DNA from: Planctomycetota bacterium
Lineage (GTDB): Bacteria; Planctomycetota; Phycisphaerae; Phycisphaerales; UBA5793
Direction of reading: 5' to 3'
Assembly: GCA_013112555.1 (NCBI GenBank)
Contig: JABFGK010000002.1
Span: forward strand, 1,364,001 to 1,428,000
Length of the DNA stretch: 64,000 nt
Position numbers and translations under genes: made by a program
Shown: positions 28,410 to 37,938 of the stretch, piece after piece
Position numbering within the stretch: position 1 is the first letter of the stretch
How the letters are laid out: each line of letters starts with the position of its first letter
Notes under the pieces: generated by a model
The model's input: only the letters and a program-made list of their open reading frames with translations
What the model was told of the DNA's origin: nothing
Database searches by the model: none

Positions 28410-30347
28410 TCACGGCATGACCCGCGTTGCCACGACGTTGGTGGCCACGCCCTGCTGAACCCCCTGAAACCAGATGTCTGTGACTTGGCTGACCTTGATG
28501 AGATCGCGAGATCCCGTGACGGCGCCATTGGCATCACTCATGAGTGGGCCGAGCGCCAGTTTCGGGTTGCGCAGGTTCACATGGACGTCGAGCGCCTTGA
28601 TATAGGTGTCGCCGGAGCCTGCGATGCTGTACAGCAACCAGAATTGCTCGTTCGGAGTCACGTTCAGGCCGGTGAGTTCCAGTGGCTTCCACCCGAACAG
28701 CGGCATTGGCATGATGGTCAGTGCATTGGCGCTGTGGTCCTGTACCTCGTATGGGCCGATGTCGACAATCGGGGCTGTGCCGTATCCGATGTCGGGCTTG
28801 CCGTTATCATCAAAGAACCGTGGAGCACCGTCACAGTCGACGTCATAGCGCATCGCCGCATTTAGCCCAGCATCAATACACGGAGAGGCGGGCATCAGGT
28901 GATAGTCATCGTTGGCAGCATCGGCGAACATTGGGCTGGCTTCGAAATTGCCGCCTCCTCCATACCCGCCATAGACGTCACAGTAGGTCAGTTCAGCACC
29001 ATAAGAATAGTTATAGATTTCGTTTGGTACATTCTTCCAGAGAATCGAGTTCGTCACGGGCAGCCGGCGCCCATTGCCATTCTGATAGATAGCGCCTCCG
29101 GATGTGTCAGCGACATTGTGTACGAAAGCACAGTTCAGCACTGGTGCATCCGATGCGTAGCAGTAGAGCGCGCCACCCTCCAAGGCACAGTTGCGACCGA
29201 ACACTGAGTTGGTGATGTCAGCGCCAGTGAGTCGAGAGACCCACTCCAACATGATCGCTCCACCGGAAAACGCCCTGTTGTCAATAAACACACATTGTCG
29301 GATAGATGAGGTATTCTCGCGGAGGTAGGCGGCCCCGCCGCCGCTGGCAGAGTTGCCGTAGAAGACGCAGTGGGTCGTTTCAGCAACTGAGTCTCTGTAG
29401 TAGTAAACTGCCCCGCCAAGGTCGTCAGCACGATTGTAGGTAAATACACAGTTTGCTACAGACAGACTGGTTGGAATACCGTCGATTTGAATTGCGCCCC
29501 CGCTGACGCGAGCCAGATTATTACGAAATGTGCAATTCGTGATATCTACGGTGCCAATTGAGAGTTTGATTCCACCGCCGTACTCTGCAACGTTGCCGGC
29601 AATCAATGTGTCGTTGATGAACGCGTCCGACCGCCTGAAGTATGCCCCCCCGCCGCTATCATGGGATGATTTGTTGTCGGCGATCGTGCATGATTCGATG
29701 ATTGCGGTACTGGAGGTGCTCCAGAGCCCTGCGCCACTAACGTTGCTTTCATTGTATTGAATTGAACACTCGAACATATACAATGTGGAAGAGTCCGTGC
29801 AGTAAACGCCCGCACCGCCGCTGAAGTAGGTGCGATTGCGCTCAATTACGCAGTCTTCCAGTGTAAGAGTAGGAGCCTCGCTCGCGTAGATACCGCCCCC
29901 ATAGCCTGCTGTGTTTGCGGTAAGGCGGCAATGGCGCACCGTAGGCCCGCTGTCCCAACAGAAAAGACCACCGCCGTATCGATGCCGTGTTCCGCGGTCA
30001 AATCGGCCCTTGCCACGGGTGATGGTGAACCCCTCAAGGATGGTATCAGCCGTTTCGCCATTCATACACTTCACAGCCGATGTATCCTCGGCACGCGCAT
30101 CGATCGTGGTAACTTCCGCGCCGTCGGACGAATGGAGGTACACAGCCTTGCCGTAGAAGTTGATCGCTTCGTTATAGGTGCCGGGGCTGACGATGATCTC
30201 ATCACCGTCTATGGCAGCATCGATCGCCTGCTGGATCGTGGGATAGTCAGCCGGGACATGGATCACGGCGGCGATGGAGGAAGAAGCGCAGGACAAGCAG
30301 GTGGCGGCCAGGGCAATACACGTCACACAGAATCTATGGCGGGTCAT
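28410..30347 (-). CDS. Secreted right-handed beta-helix repeat protein
   Basis: The 645-residue protein starts at ATG 30347 with AGAGGAG upstream. After a signal peptide (cleaved near SSIAA) comes VIHVPADYPTIQQAIDAA.DGDEIIVSPGTY, the hallmark start of pectate-lyase-like helices. About 15 irregular repeats follow, each with GGG or SGGA then a Cys and Asn-rich strand (for example NCTFRNNLARVSGGAIQ), similar to polymorphic-membrane-protein and Planctomycetes CSLREA-type repeats. The last 105 residues form a separate domain (WLLYSIAGSGDTYI, LDVHVNL..PKL, IWFQG) found again at the end of the subtilase at 39072-40817. No catalytic site is evident; it may bind or cleave polysaccharide at the cell surface. 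Confidence 0.85.
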   Translation of the reverse strand: MTRHRFCVTCIALAATCLSCASSSIAAVIHVPADYPTIQQAIDAAIDGDEIIVSPGTYNEAINFYGKAVYLHSSDGAEVTTIDARAEDTSAVKCMNGETADTILEGFTITRGKGRFDRGTRHRYGGGLFCWDSGPTVRHCRLTANTAGYGGGIYASEAPTLTLEDCVIERNRTYFSGGAGVYCTDSSTLYMFECSIQYNESNVSGAGLWSTSSTAIIESCTIADNKSSHDSGGGAYFRRSDAFINDTLIAGNVAEYGGGIKLSIGTVDITNCTFRNNLARVSGGAIQIDGIPTSLSVANCVFTYNRADDLGGAVYYYRDSVAETTHCVFYGNSASGGGAAYLRENTSSIRQCVFIDNRAFSGGAIMLEWVSRLTGADITNSVFGRNCALEGGALYCYASDAPVLNCAFVHNVADTSGGAIYQNGNGRRLPVTNSILWKNVPNEIYNYSYGAELTYCDVYGGYGGGGNFEASPMFADAANDDYHLMPASPCIDAGLNAAMRYDVDCDGAPRFFDDNGKPDIGYGTAPIVDIGPYEVQDHSANALTIMPMPLFGWKPLELTGLNVTPNEQFWLLYSIAGSGDTYIKALDVHVNLRNPKLALGPLMSDANGAVTGSRDLIKVSQVTDIWFQGVQQGVATNVVATRVMP

Positions 30348-31216
30348 CAAAACTGCTCCTCTCGGGAGTTTTTGGTAGAGCAGAGCAGGCTACCCATGCA
30401 CCCTTGTTCCCCAGTTGCCGATTCGACGCTGATAACCCGCCTGCGTCGATTGGATAGAGGGCCATATCGAATAATGCCTGCTTCTGCCGGTTTATGCTTG
30501 TTGTTGGTATTGTATATCAATTCCAGCAGATATGTTGCTGAATTATGAGCAATTGTCAGATAGGGATTGACGGCTGATGGTGCGCTCGGGATGGGAGCGC
30601 GTGTCAGAATCGCATGGGGGGCTTGCCGGTCCTTATGCGAACAAGGCGCGCACGACAACGGGCGCGCCTCGGAGTTTCCCCCAAGCCCCGCGCCCGTTGT
30701 GTTACACTATCCACGCTTCCGCGCCCACGACGTACCTGCCGTCGGGTGAGCCAGCCGATCGCTCCACCGTTCCCGGCCGCCCTCCTTCCAGAGGCCCTAC
30801 CGGTCGGGAGCGAACAAGACTCCCCCTGTGCACCCGCACGTCGCCCGCTCAGCGTTCACCAGCCCAGCCCTGCCCCTACCAGGCAGCCTGCTGAACTGTG
30901 GTTGTCAATAGCCCCGATCGGGGGAGGCGTTCCGATGCGGGGCCACTCCAGGGACCACGTCCAACCACACACAGTCTCCAATACCTTCTGCCATACCGCA
31001 AGCCCGGCACTCAGATCACCACCGGATCGCAACCGTCTGCGCGGCCCCGGCAATCTGTGCCGTCTAGGCCGGCACGCAGCACCCCACCCAATGCCCGATA
31101 TTGTTGGACTTGCCGTACTTTGTCTGTGTCTGGGCGGGTAGTATCACACCGCTCCTACCGCATCAGAACGCCCGAAGCATCAATCCGGCCCCCACCGACA
31201 CAGGAGGGACATATCA
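30348..31216. other. Long intergenic region with direct repeat
   Basis: About 870 bases between divergent genes. It holds the upstream region of the beta-helix gene, copy 2 of the 48-bp direct repeat (30648-30695), and the leader of the esterase gene with AGGAGG at 31201-31206. Open frames in this stretch are Pro/Arg-rich readings with no homology I recognise. A possible -10 (TAGTAT at about 31139) lies upstream of the esterase gene. Confidence 0.5.
30648..30695. repeat. 48-bp direct repeat, copy 2
   Basis: Second copy of the repeat at 28280-28327, same orientation, identical over 48 bases. It lies 300 bases upstream of the beta-helix gene start. Confidence 0.85.
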
Positions 31217-34200
31217 ATGATTACCAATAGACGACGCCTGCCGCTGCAACTGGCCTGCTTCATGCCGGCTGCCCTGATATGTGCGGCTGTGACTGCCCCG
31301 TTATCGGCCGACGTCACGCTCCCATCAGTTCTCAGTGACGGCATGGTGCTCCAGCAACAACGGGATGCCGTCCCCATCTGGGGCCGGGCGTCCGCCGGCG
31401 AGCAAATCCAAATCACGGCCGACTGGCTGACCGAACCGGTGACAACCACGGCCGATGCGCGAGGCCGATGGTCTGCCGACATCTCGACACCGGATGCAGA
31501 CATGGGCTCGCATCAGGTCCGTATTGTCGGCAATAACACACTCGTCCTCTCTGACGTCCTGATCGGCGAGGTCTGGATCTGCTCCGGCCAATCGAACATG
31601 GAATGGCCGATGCGAGCCTGCGGCGAGGACGCAGAAATCGGGGTGGCCGACTACCCGCAGATCCGCCTGTTCAATGTCCAAAACACAGTCTCCGCGCACG
31701 AGCGGGATGATTGCACGGGGCAGTGGCTTGCCTGCAACTCCGAATCGCTTCCCGACTTCAGCGGCGTCGCCTACTTCTTCGGCAGTCGGTTGTTCAGCCG
31801 GCTCCGGGTTCCCATCGGCCTGATCCAGGCAGACTGGGGCGGAACCCGCGTCGAGGCCTGGATGAGCGAAGATGCACTGTCAGCGTATGAGCAATACAAG
31901 GACAGTCTCGATATTCTCCGTGACTCGCGCGACCCGCTGAAGCGAGGCAGCCTGGTTGAGAATCGTCGCGAGCAGTGGTGGACCAATATCGACCGGGTCG
32001 CCTCGATGCCCGGCAACTGGACGACCGTTGCCTATGACGATTCGGAATGGAAGTCGCATTCACTGCCAGGGTCATGGGCCGGCGACGGGTTGGATAACCA
32101 CGATGGTATCCTCTACTACCGCAAGACGATCAAGTTGAGTTCCTCATTAGCCGGCCGCCGGGCGACGCTGACACTGGGACCGATCGACGACTATGACGAT
32201 GCGTGGGTCAACGGCAAGCATGTCGCAGCAACGCATGAGGCGGGCAAGTGGTCCGTGCCGCGCGAGTATGACATCATGGAAGACATCCTGGTTGAGGGCG
32301 ACAACGTGATCTGCGTTCGCGTGCTCGACACTGGTGGGCTGGGCGGGTTTGGGGGTGAGGCCGGGCAGATGCAACTGAAGTTCAAGGCACGGCAGGGAGA
32401 ATCACAGCCCCCAGCGTCCTTGTCCCTGGCCGGTGCCTGGAAGTGGCACCTCGGGCCGACGATGAGCCAACTGCCTGCCATGCCCGAGTCCACCGGCATG
32501 GGGCCGAACACGGTCACCGCTTTGTTCAACGGCATGATCTCGCCGATCGAACCCTACGGCATTCGCGGGGCCATCTGGTACCAGGGCGAATCGAATCGTG
32601 GCAACGCAGCCGAGTATCACGACCTGTTTTCAGCCATGATTCGAAACTGGCGTGATCGCTGGGGCCAGGGTGACTTCCCGTTCTACTTCGTCCAGATTGC
32701 CCCCTTCATGTACGGCGGCGATCGTGGCCAAACGGCACTGCTGCGCGAGAGCCAGCGATTGACGATGAGCACTGTCGATAACACCGGCATGGTTGTCACC
32801 ACTGACATCGGCAACCCAGCCGACATCCACCCGCGCAACAAGCGCGAGGTCGGGCGTCGACTGTCATTGTGGGCACTGTCACAGACCTATGGAATTGACG
32901 AGGTCGTCCCCTCCGGGCCGTTGTACAAGAGCATGACCTTTGAGGAACATCGAGCCCGCATCACATTTGATTACGCCGCCGACCGCCTCGTGAGGAAGGG
33001 CAATGATCACGGGCTGACGCACTTCCTGATTGCCGGGGCAGACAAGCAGTTCCGCAGTGCCCGTGCCGTTGTCGATCCAGCGAACCCCGATTCGATCCTT
33101 GTTTGGAATGATCGGATTACCGAACCGGTTGCGGTGCGCTTTGCCTGGACGGCATCACCGTTGCCGAACTTCTTCAACTCCGTGGGGCTGCCTGCCTCCC
33201 CATTCCGAACCGACGACTGGAATGAACCGCTGCCGCGCATCCTCAATGATGAACAGATGAGTACCCTCCGTGATGATGATCCAGCCTTTGGGCCACTCTT
33301 CAACGGGACCGACCTTGACGGCTGGCACAATGTGAACTGTGCCCCGAGTACCTGGTCCGTCCGCGCCGACGAAAACGGTGACCCGCTGATCGCCTGTACC
33401 GGGATCCCCACCGGCCTCCTTCGTACCGATCGACAGTACGAGAACTTCGTTCTCGAACTCGAGTGGCGGCATCTGCAGCCGGGCGGGAATGCCGGCTTGT
33501 TTGTCTGGAGCGATGCGCTGACTGCCAAAGGTCAGCCGTTCTCACGCAGCGTCGAAGTACAGGTCATGGATGGGGCCGAAGGTGCCTGGTTTACGAGCGA
33601 CGGTGACATCTTCCCCATTCACGGCGCGACGATGACGCCCATTACTCGTCGAGGCAGAGGGAGTTCCCGTGCGTTCCCAAGTCAGCATCGTGCCAACCCA
33701 TCACCGATGTGGAATCACTACCGCGTGATCTGCAACAACGGCAATATCTCACTGGCCGTCAACGGCCTGGTCGTAACAAAGGGCAAGGAAGCGAGCCCGC
33801 GTAAAGGCTACATCTGTCTCGAGGCAGAGGGTTCGCCGGTCGAGTTTCGCAATATCCGAATCAAGGAAATGCCGCCGGCTGATCCCCCGTTGGCGGCAAA
33901 CCAGGTGGCCGCGCCTGACATGGGATTCGTTCCCATGTACACCGGCGTCGACTTCAGCGGCTGGAAGTACGGCCCGGAGCATGAAGGCCACTGGCGCGCA
34001 ACGAACTGGACCGTCACGTTCGACGGCCAGGGGGCCGACCTGTGGACCGAGAAGGAGTACACAGACTTCGTTATGATCTGCGATTGGCGCTGGACCGGCG
34101 AGCCGAAGGACAATGCCCTGCCGGTCATTCTGCCGTCCGGGGAAAACAAGATGGATGAGAACGGGCAGCAGGTGACACAGGTCGTTCCCGAAGCGGGCGA

Positions 34201-34534
34201 CAGCGGAATCTATCTGCGCGGCAACAGCAAGAGTCAGGTCAATATCTGGTGCTGGCCCATCGGGTCCGGCGAGGTATACGGCTACCGAACCGACGGCAGC
34301 ATGTCCGCTGAAGTCAAAGCCGGCGTCACCCCATCCGAGCCGGCCGATGCACCGATCGGGCAATGGAACCGGTTCATTATCAAGATGGTCGGCGATCGCC
34401 TGACGGTCGTACTCAACGGCAAGACGGTTCTTGAGAACGCGCAGTTGCCCGGTGTGCCGGAAAGCGGCCCGATCGCTTTGCAGCACCACGGCGGGGCACT
34501 GCAGTTTGCCAATCTGTATATCAAGGAACTGTGA
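31217..34534 (+). CDS. Sialate O-acetylesterase fused to two DUF1080 (3-keto-disaccharide hydrolase-like) domains
   Basis: The 1,105-residue secreted protein starts at ATG 31217 after AGGAGG. It has a signal peptide (about residues 1-31), then an SGNH esterase of the sialate O-acetylesterase family: nucleophile Ser in SGQSNMEWPM (124-129), GAIWYQGESN in the middle, and the Asp-His pair in DIHPRNKREVG. A jelly-roll insert (about 230-400) contains GILYYRKTIKL. From about residue 690 come two copies of the DUF1080/laminin-like fold: FGPLFNGTDLDGWHN...GGNAGLFVWS and FVPMYTGVDFSGWKYG...GDSGIYLRG. The likely role is removal of acetyl groups from, and cleavage of, complex glycans outside the cell. 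The fusion saves co-export of separate enzymes; the substrate is unknown. Confidence 0.9.
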   Translation: MITNRRRLPLQLACFMPAALICAAVTAPLSADVTLPSVLSDGMVLQQQRDAVPIWGRASAGEQIQITADWLTEPVTTTADARGRWSADISTPDADMGSHQVRIVGNNTLVLSDVLIGEVWICSGQSNMEWPMRACGEDAEIGVADYPQIRLFNVQNTVSAHERDDCTGQWLACNSESLPDFSGVAYFFGSRLFSRLRVPIGLIQADWGGTRVEAWMSEDALSAYEQYKDSLDILRDSRDPLKRGSLVENRREQWWTNIDRVASMPGNWTTVAYDDSEWKSHSLPGSWAGDGLDNHDGILYYRKTIKLSSSLAGRRATLTLGPIDDYDDAWVNGKHVAATHEAGKWSVPREYDIMEDILVEGDNVICVRVLDTGGLGGFGGEAGQMQLKFKARQGESQPPASLSLAGAWKWHLGPTMSQLPAMPESTGMGPNTVTALFNGMISPIEPYGIRGAIWYQGESNRGNAAEYHDLFSAMIRNWRDRWGQGDFPFYFVQIAPFMYGGDRGQTALLRESQRLTMSTVDNTGMVVTTDIGNPADIHPRNKREVGRRLSLWALSQTYGIDEVVPSGPLYKSMTFEEHRARITFDYAADRLVRKGNDHGLTHFLIAGADKQFRSARAVVDPANPDSILVWNDRITEPVAVRFAWTASPLPNFFNSVGLPASPFRTDDWNEPLPRILNDEQMSTLRDDDPAFGPLFNGTDLDGWHNVNCAPSTWSVRADENGDPLIACTGIPTGLLRTDRQYENFVLELEWRHLQPGGNAGLFVWSDALTAKGQPFSRSVEVQVMDGAEGAWFTSDGDIFPIHGATMTPITRRGRGSSRAFPSQHRANPSPMWNHYRVICNNGNISLAVNGLVVTKGKEASPRKGYICLEAEGSPVEFRNIRIKEMPPADPPLAANQVAAPDMGFVPMYTGVDFSGWKYGPEHEGHWRATNWTVTFDGQGADLWTEKEYTDFVMICDWRWTGEPKDNALPVILPSGENKMDENGQQVTQVVPEAGDSGIYLRGNSKSQVNIWCWPIGSGEVYGYRTDGSMSAEVKAGVTPSEPADAPIGQWNRFIIKMVGDRLTVVLNGKTVLENAQLPGVPESGPIALQHHGGALQFANLYIKEL

Positions 34535-34610
34535 GCAGGGGGTACAGCCAATGGGAACTCACTTCGACCGCGTTCCCTTATGCTCGGTCACATGACAGAT
34601 GACCTCACGC

Positions 34611-34734
34611 GTCATTCCCGCGCAGGCGGGAATCCAGTGAGACGTGATTCGTGTGGCTGACTGGCACAGGCACACCGGACAGATTGAGCGATCTGCCAGA
34701 ATCCCCCTGGATGCCGGCCTTCGCCGGCATGACG
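34611..34734. repeat. Pair of REP-like palindromes (BIME-like)
   Basis: Two inverted palindromes about 70 bases apart: GTCATTCCCGCGCAGGCGGG at 34611 and GGATGCCGGCCTTCGCCGGC ending near 34728, facing each other. The spacer ends CAGAATCCCCCTGGATGCC, which recurs exactly near 63974. No gene lies in 34535-34777. Confidence 0.75.
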
Positions 34735-34777
34735 AAAACACTGGGCACGCGACAGCGCTTCCCTCCCTCGCGAGCAC

Positions 34778-35233
34778 TCACTGCACTTCGTCAGTTCCCT
34801 GCTCGATCTGAGACGGCATGTCGATATTCAGGCCGGTGTACCGCTGCACATACACGGTGACAGTGCAAGACAGGGTGGCATCGAGATTGCGAACGGTCAC
34901 GAGTGTGCCGTCGGTCACGGTGCGCCCGACCGATCCCTGGATCAGTCTGCGTGTAATGGCCGGTTCATCACGCTGCTCGAAGACCACCTGCACCTCGGCC
35001 GGCCCCTGGTTCCGGACCTGGACAAACGGGGCGCTGCCGTTGACGAATACCGATCCCTCCATGCCGGGCCGAAGGACGAACCCGCTCGATGCCTGACCGC
35101 CGGTGCAGGCCTGCAATCCGGCCACTGCCACCAGCATGGCCAGATACATCGTCAGCCGGCGTTTCTTCTGCCCCGAAGTCGTCACGGGAGGACGTCGTGA
35201 TGCGGGAAGTCCTGGTTTGTGTCGAGATGTCAT
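34778..35233 (-). CDS. Putative lipoprotein, unknown function
   Basis: About 151 residues from ATG 35233, which has AGGAG 12 bases upstream. A basic N-terminal stretch (GQKKRRL) precedes a hydrophobic segment (MYLAMLVAVAGLQAC) ending in a lipobox-like LQAC, so the mature protein may be a lipid-anchored envelope protein of about 105 residues. The mature part is beta-rich (PFVQVRNQGPAEVQVVFEQ, TVRNLDATLSCTVTVYVQRY). An internal ATG at 35149 would give a shorter signal. No family recognised. Confidence 0.55.
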   Translation of the reverse strand: MTSRHKPGLPASRRPPVTTSGQKKRRLTMYLAMLVAVAGLQACTGGQASSGFVLRPGMEGSVFVNGSAPFVQVRNQGPAEVQVVFEQRDEPAITRRLIQGSVGRTVTDGTLVTVRNLDATLSCTVTVYVQRYTGLNIDMPSQIEQGTDEVQ

Positions 35234-35427
35234 GGGATCGGTCTCCTGTGCTGATTTCGTCAATTTGCACCATCCTGGGACCGATTAAAGCCTGCTGTGA
35301 CCAAACCGGCAGCGTGCCGCAGCAGGAAACTCAATTTCGGCTATGTGCATCATTTTATCTACAGCCCTATACTTCTCAGGCACAATGAGGCACTCGCAGG
35401 GGCTCAAACGCAGAGGGGCGGACCATC

Positions 35428-36120
35428 ATGGGACCATCAAATGCCACGGGAGCGGGACCGAATGGGGGCGGTGGGGGATCGGTACGACAGCAGTTCGTGT
35501 CGCTGACAGGCGTGCCTGGTGCTGTCGGTGAGAAGACCGGCGAAGAAAACCTGGCGACTGCCTGCCTGCGCCGCGAGCACCTGCTCATCGCTCAGGTTCT
35601 GGACTGCTTTGAGCACGTCCTGAGACAGGCCCGAGGGAAGCGTCGGGTGGTCAAGGAGGAGTTTGCCCCCTTCATCGAGTTCTTTGCTGAGTACCTCGAC
35701 GGGTGTCACCGCGAAAAAGAGGAACAGTGCCTGTTTCGATGCCTGGTCGATTCATTCGGTTATTCTGAGGAGAACGGCCCGATTCAGAAACTCGTGTACG
35801 AGCACGAGGCCGGGCGACGCCGGGTCTCCATCATGGCTACCCACCTGGACGATGCAGCTGCCGGCCAACGACACGCCGTGCGCCTCTTTCTCGAACAGGC
35901 GCGGGCCTTTCGTGACATTCTGCGCGGCCACGTCAGTGCGGAGAACCAGGGCCTGTTTGAGGCGGTCGATCAACAGATCCACCCCGGCCATCCCGAATTC
36001 GAGCGGCTGCAACGATCCTACGAGCAAACGGACCAGGAGCCGGACAATCAGACCTCACTGTCGCGCGGGCAGGCGCTGGGCAGGCAAATCCTGGAACAGT
36101 TTGCATCCAATGTGAAGTGA
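35428..36120 (+). CDS. Hemerythrin/HHE cation-binding domain protein
   Basis: The 230-residue protein has a Gly-rich N-terminal tail and then a four-helix HHE domain with the expected metal ligands: RREHLLIAQVL, GCHREKEEQCLF, YEHEAGRRRV and LRGHVSAENQGLF. Such proteins bind a di-iron site and sense or bind oxygen or NO, or store iron. ATG 35428 follows GAGGGGCGG. TATACT at 35368-35373 is a possible -10. A polar tail follows the domain. No partner gene is obvious. Confidence 0.85.
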   Translation: MGPSNATGAGPNGGGGGSVRQQFVSLTGVPGAVGEKTGEENLATACLRREHLLIAQVLDCFEHVLRQARGKRRVVKEEFAPFIEFFAEYLDGCHREKEEQCLFRCLVDSFGYSEENGPIQKLVYEHEAGRRRVSIMATHLDDAAAGQRHAVRLFLEQARAFRDILRGHVSAENQGLFEAVDQQIHPGHPEFERLQRSYEQTDQEPDNQTSLSRGQALGRQILEQFASNVK

Positions 36121-36161
36121 ACGCTGCGTGATGCCGCCTGATTCATCAGTAACAACAGAAA

Positions 36162-36201
36162 AAGCGTCACCACCGGCTGTGCGCTGCCGATCGTGACGCT
36201 T
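36162..36201. terminator. Hairpin terminator between convergent genes
   Basis: Arms AAGCGTCAC (36162-36170) and GTGACGCTT (36193-36201), nine perfect pairs. On the minus strand it is followed by TTTTTCTG, so it best serves the thioredoxin-like gene; it also lies 40 bases after the hemerythrin stop. Confidence 0.65.
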
Positions 36202-36257
36202 CGTTATCAATCGGGATTCTTAGCGATCAATACGCATCGCAGTGGCGAGCGCCGTAT

Positions 36258-37142
36258 CTAGTTTCCGCCGCCGCCGCCCCCTCCACGACGCCCACCTCCC
36301 TGACCGAACCCGCGCCCTTGTCCCTGTCCATCGCGGCCGGTTTGGTACTTCACGCCGCAGCCGTAGGGTCGCGTGGTGGTCACACTGACCTTCTTGTCGG
36401 CCTTCAGTTCCTCAATCGCCTGCTCGACGTAGTTCACAAGTTCCTTGTCACGATTGCTGACGCGTCCAAGCGGGGCATTGTCGATGGCACCCATGTATCG
36501 GAGTACGCCCTTCGTATCGATGACGTACATATGCGGGGTTGTCCGGGCCTTGTACAGCCGCCCGACGTCGCCGGATTCGTCAAGCAGAATGGGGTACTCA
36601 ATGCCGTAGGTCTTGCGGTAGTCGATGTTGCGGTCGAGCCCGGAGCCTTGCTGGCCGGGACCGCCCGAGTTGATCGCCAACCAGACCACGTCCTTCTTCT
36701 TGTCTTTGGTGTACTCATTGCCGGCCGTGTCGAGCGGGCCGTCTTCATGCTGCTTCTTCACATACGGGCATTGCGGGTTGTACCACTCGAGGACGACGTA
36801 CTTGCCCTTGTATTCGCTGAGCGTGTGCTCTTTGCCGTCAATATCCGTAAGCGTGAAGTCGGGGGCCGGCTTGTCGATCGTCGCAAACTTGACGGCGTCC
36901 TTGTCGTTCCCGTCCTCATCCGTCTCGGCCTTATCCGTGGCCTTGTCCTTGTCCTTGCCATTGTCCTCCTGGTCCTTCTGCTTGGCTTTGTCCTTTTCCT
37001 TTTTCTCCTGCGCATACGCGCTGGAGCCGGTCGCGACCGTGGTCGTAAAGACCGCTGCCGCGATCGCGATGACGCCTGCCAGGGCCATCAGCCTCGATGC
37101 AGCGTCATTCGTTTTGTGTCCGTGTCCATGTCGATGAGCCAT
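36258..37142 (-). CDS. Exported thioredoxin/peroxiredoxin-fold protein
   Basis: From ATG 37142 (AGGAGAT upstream), 294 residues. A His-rich N-terminus and signal peptide (about residues 19-45, cleaved near AYAQ) lead to a very charged linker of Lys/Asp/Glu repeats (about 47-83), then a TlpA/AhpC-type thioredoxin fold: APDFTLTDIDGKEHTLSEYKGK, EWYNPQCPYVKKQ with one active-site Cys, and TTPHMYVIDTKGVLRYMGA. A CxxC pair is absent, which points to a peroxiredoxin-like or structural role. A GCGVKY motif lies near the end, followed by a Gly/Arg-rich tail of about 25 residues. Probably periplasmic. Confidence 0.8.
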   Translation of the reverse strand: MAHRHGHGHKTNDAASRLMALAGVIAIAAAVFTTTVATGSSAYAQEKKEKDKAKQKDQEDNGKDKDKATDKAETDEDGNDKDAVKFATIDKPAPDFTLTDIDGKEHTLSEYKGKYVVLEWYNPQCPYVKKQHEDGPLDTAGNEYTKDKKKDVVWLAINSGGPGQQGSGLDRNIDYRKTYGIEYPILLDESGDVGRLYKARTTPHMYVIDTKGVLRYMGAIDNAPLGRVSNRDKELVNYVEQAIEELKADKKVSVTTTRPYGCGVKYQTGRDGQGQGRGFGQGGGRRGGGGGGGN

Positions 37143-37389
37143 CCCGGTATCTCCTGTCTGATGTCGCACCCGACCTCATATCGGCCTGCTGGGTCTTTCT
37201 TACTCGATTAATGACACACTTCGGGTCTCGATCATACCATCCATCGTCAAAAGCGGTTCTCCCAAATTCTCGGTCACTCGGTGGTCCTACGCAGTTGTCC
37301 TGTGAAAAGTTCGTTCGCGGCCCCTCTATGGCTATTGCGGATGTTCCGGTCGCCAGGGAGTCCGATCCACGGGCGGATGGAGATCAGGT

Positions 37390-37938
37390 ATGTGTATCAA
37401 CGATGCGTCATCAGGAAACAGGCACCTTCTTGTGGTTTCTGACAGGAAGCCTCCATCGAGTTGTGCCCGGGTATGGAATCTCGTTATGCTCGCGGCATTG
37501 ACAGCCTCCCTGCTCATCGGGGCCGGCTGCGGGAGCGAGGTGAAGGTGACTGACGATGATCTGGTCATCATCAACGCCACCGATCTGGATGCGATCATCC
37601 TGGCCAATACGAAAACCACGAAGCGCAAGAAGCAGACCTGTCTCATTGACAGTCGGATTGCGCAGCGGTTTGCAGCCGGCCATATTGCCGGGGCCGTCAA
37701 CTTGATTTCACGCGATGTTCGGGCTGAAGATCCTCGGTTCTCCGAGTACAAGACGTTGGTCATCTACGGGCAGGACTGGATGGACTCCTCGCCGATGATC
37801 GTGAGCAAACGACTGCTCGCCCTGCGATACGAGGATGTCAGAACCTATCGAGGCGGCGTCGTGGACTGGCAGGCGACCGGGCACGTGCTCATTCCGTCAC
37901 CCACCCCGTCAGACGAAACCGGGCAGGCCGGCCCCTGA
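37390..37938 (+). CDS. Rhodanese-like domain lipoprotein, active-site Cys absent
   Basis: Up to 182 residues. The hydrophobic stretch MLAALTASLLIGAGC (ATG 37486) ends in a lipobox, so the shorter start or an intermediate GTG may be right; ATG 37390 is the longest. The rhodanese fold is visible: TCLIDSRIAQRFAAGHIAGAVNL and LRYEDVRTYRGGVVDWQATGH. In the active-site loop, where a catalytic Cys is expected after the beta-strand, the sequence is VIYGQDWMDSS, with no Cys. Probably a non-catalytic, membrane-anchored member. It overlaps the next gene at TGATG. Confidence 0.7.
   Translation: MCINDASSGNRHLLVVSDRKPPSSCARVWNLVMLAALTASLLIGAGCGSEVKVTDDDLVIINATDLDAIILANTKTTKRKKQTCLIDSRIAQRFAAGHIAGAVNLISRDVRAEDPRFSEYKTLVIYGQDWMDSSPMIVSKRLLALRYEDVRTYRGGVVDWQATGHVLIPSPTPSDETGQAGP

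Noticed and set aside
30577-31141. Overlapping plus-strand frames of 105-175 codons
   Set aside because: Pro/Arg-rich, mutually overlapping, crossing the direct repeat; no start signal or homology.
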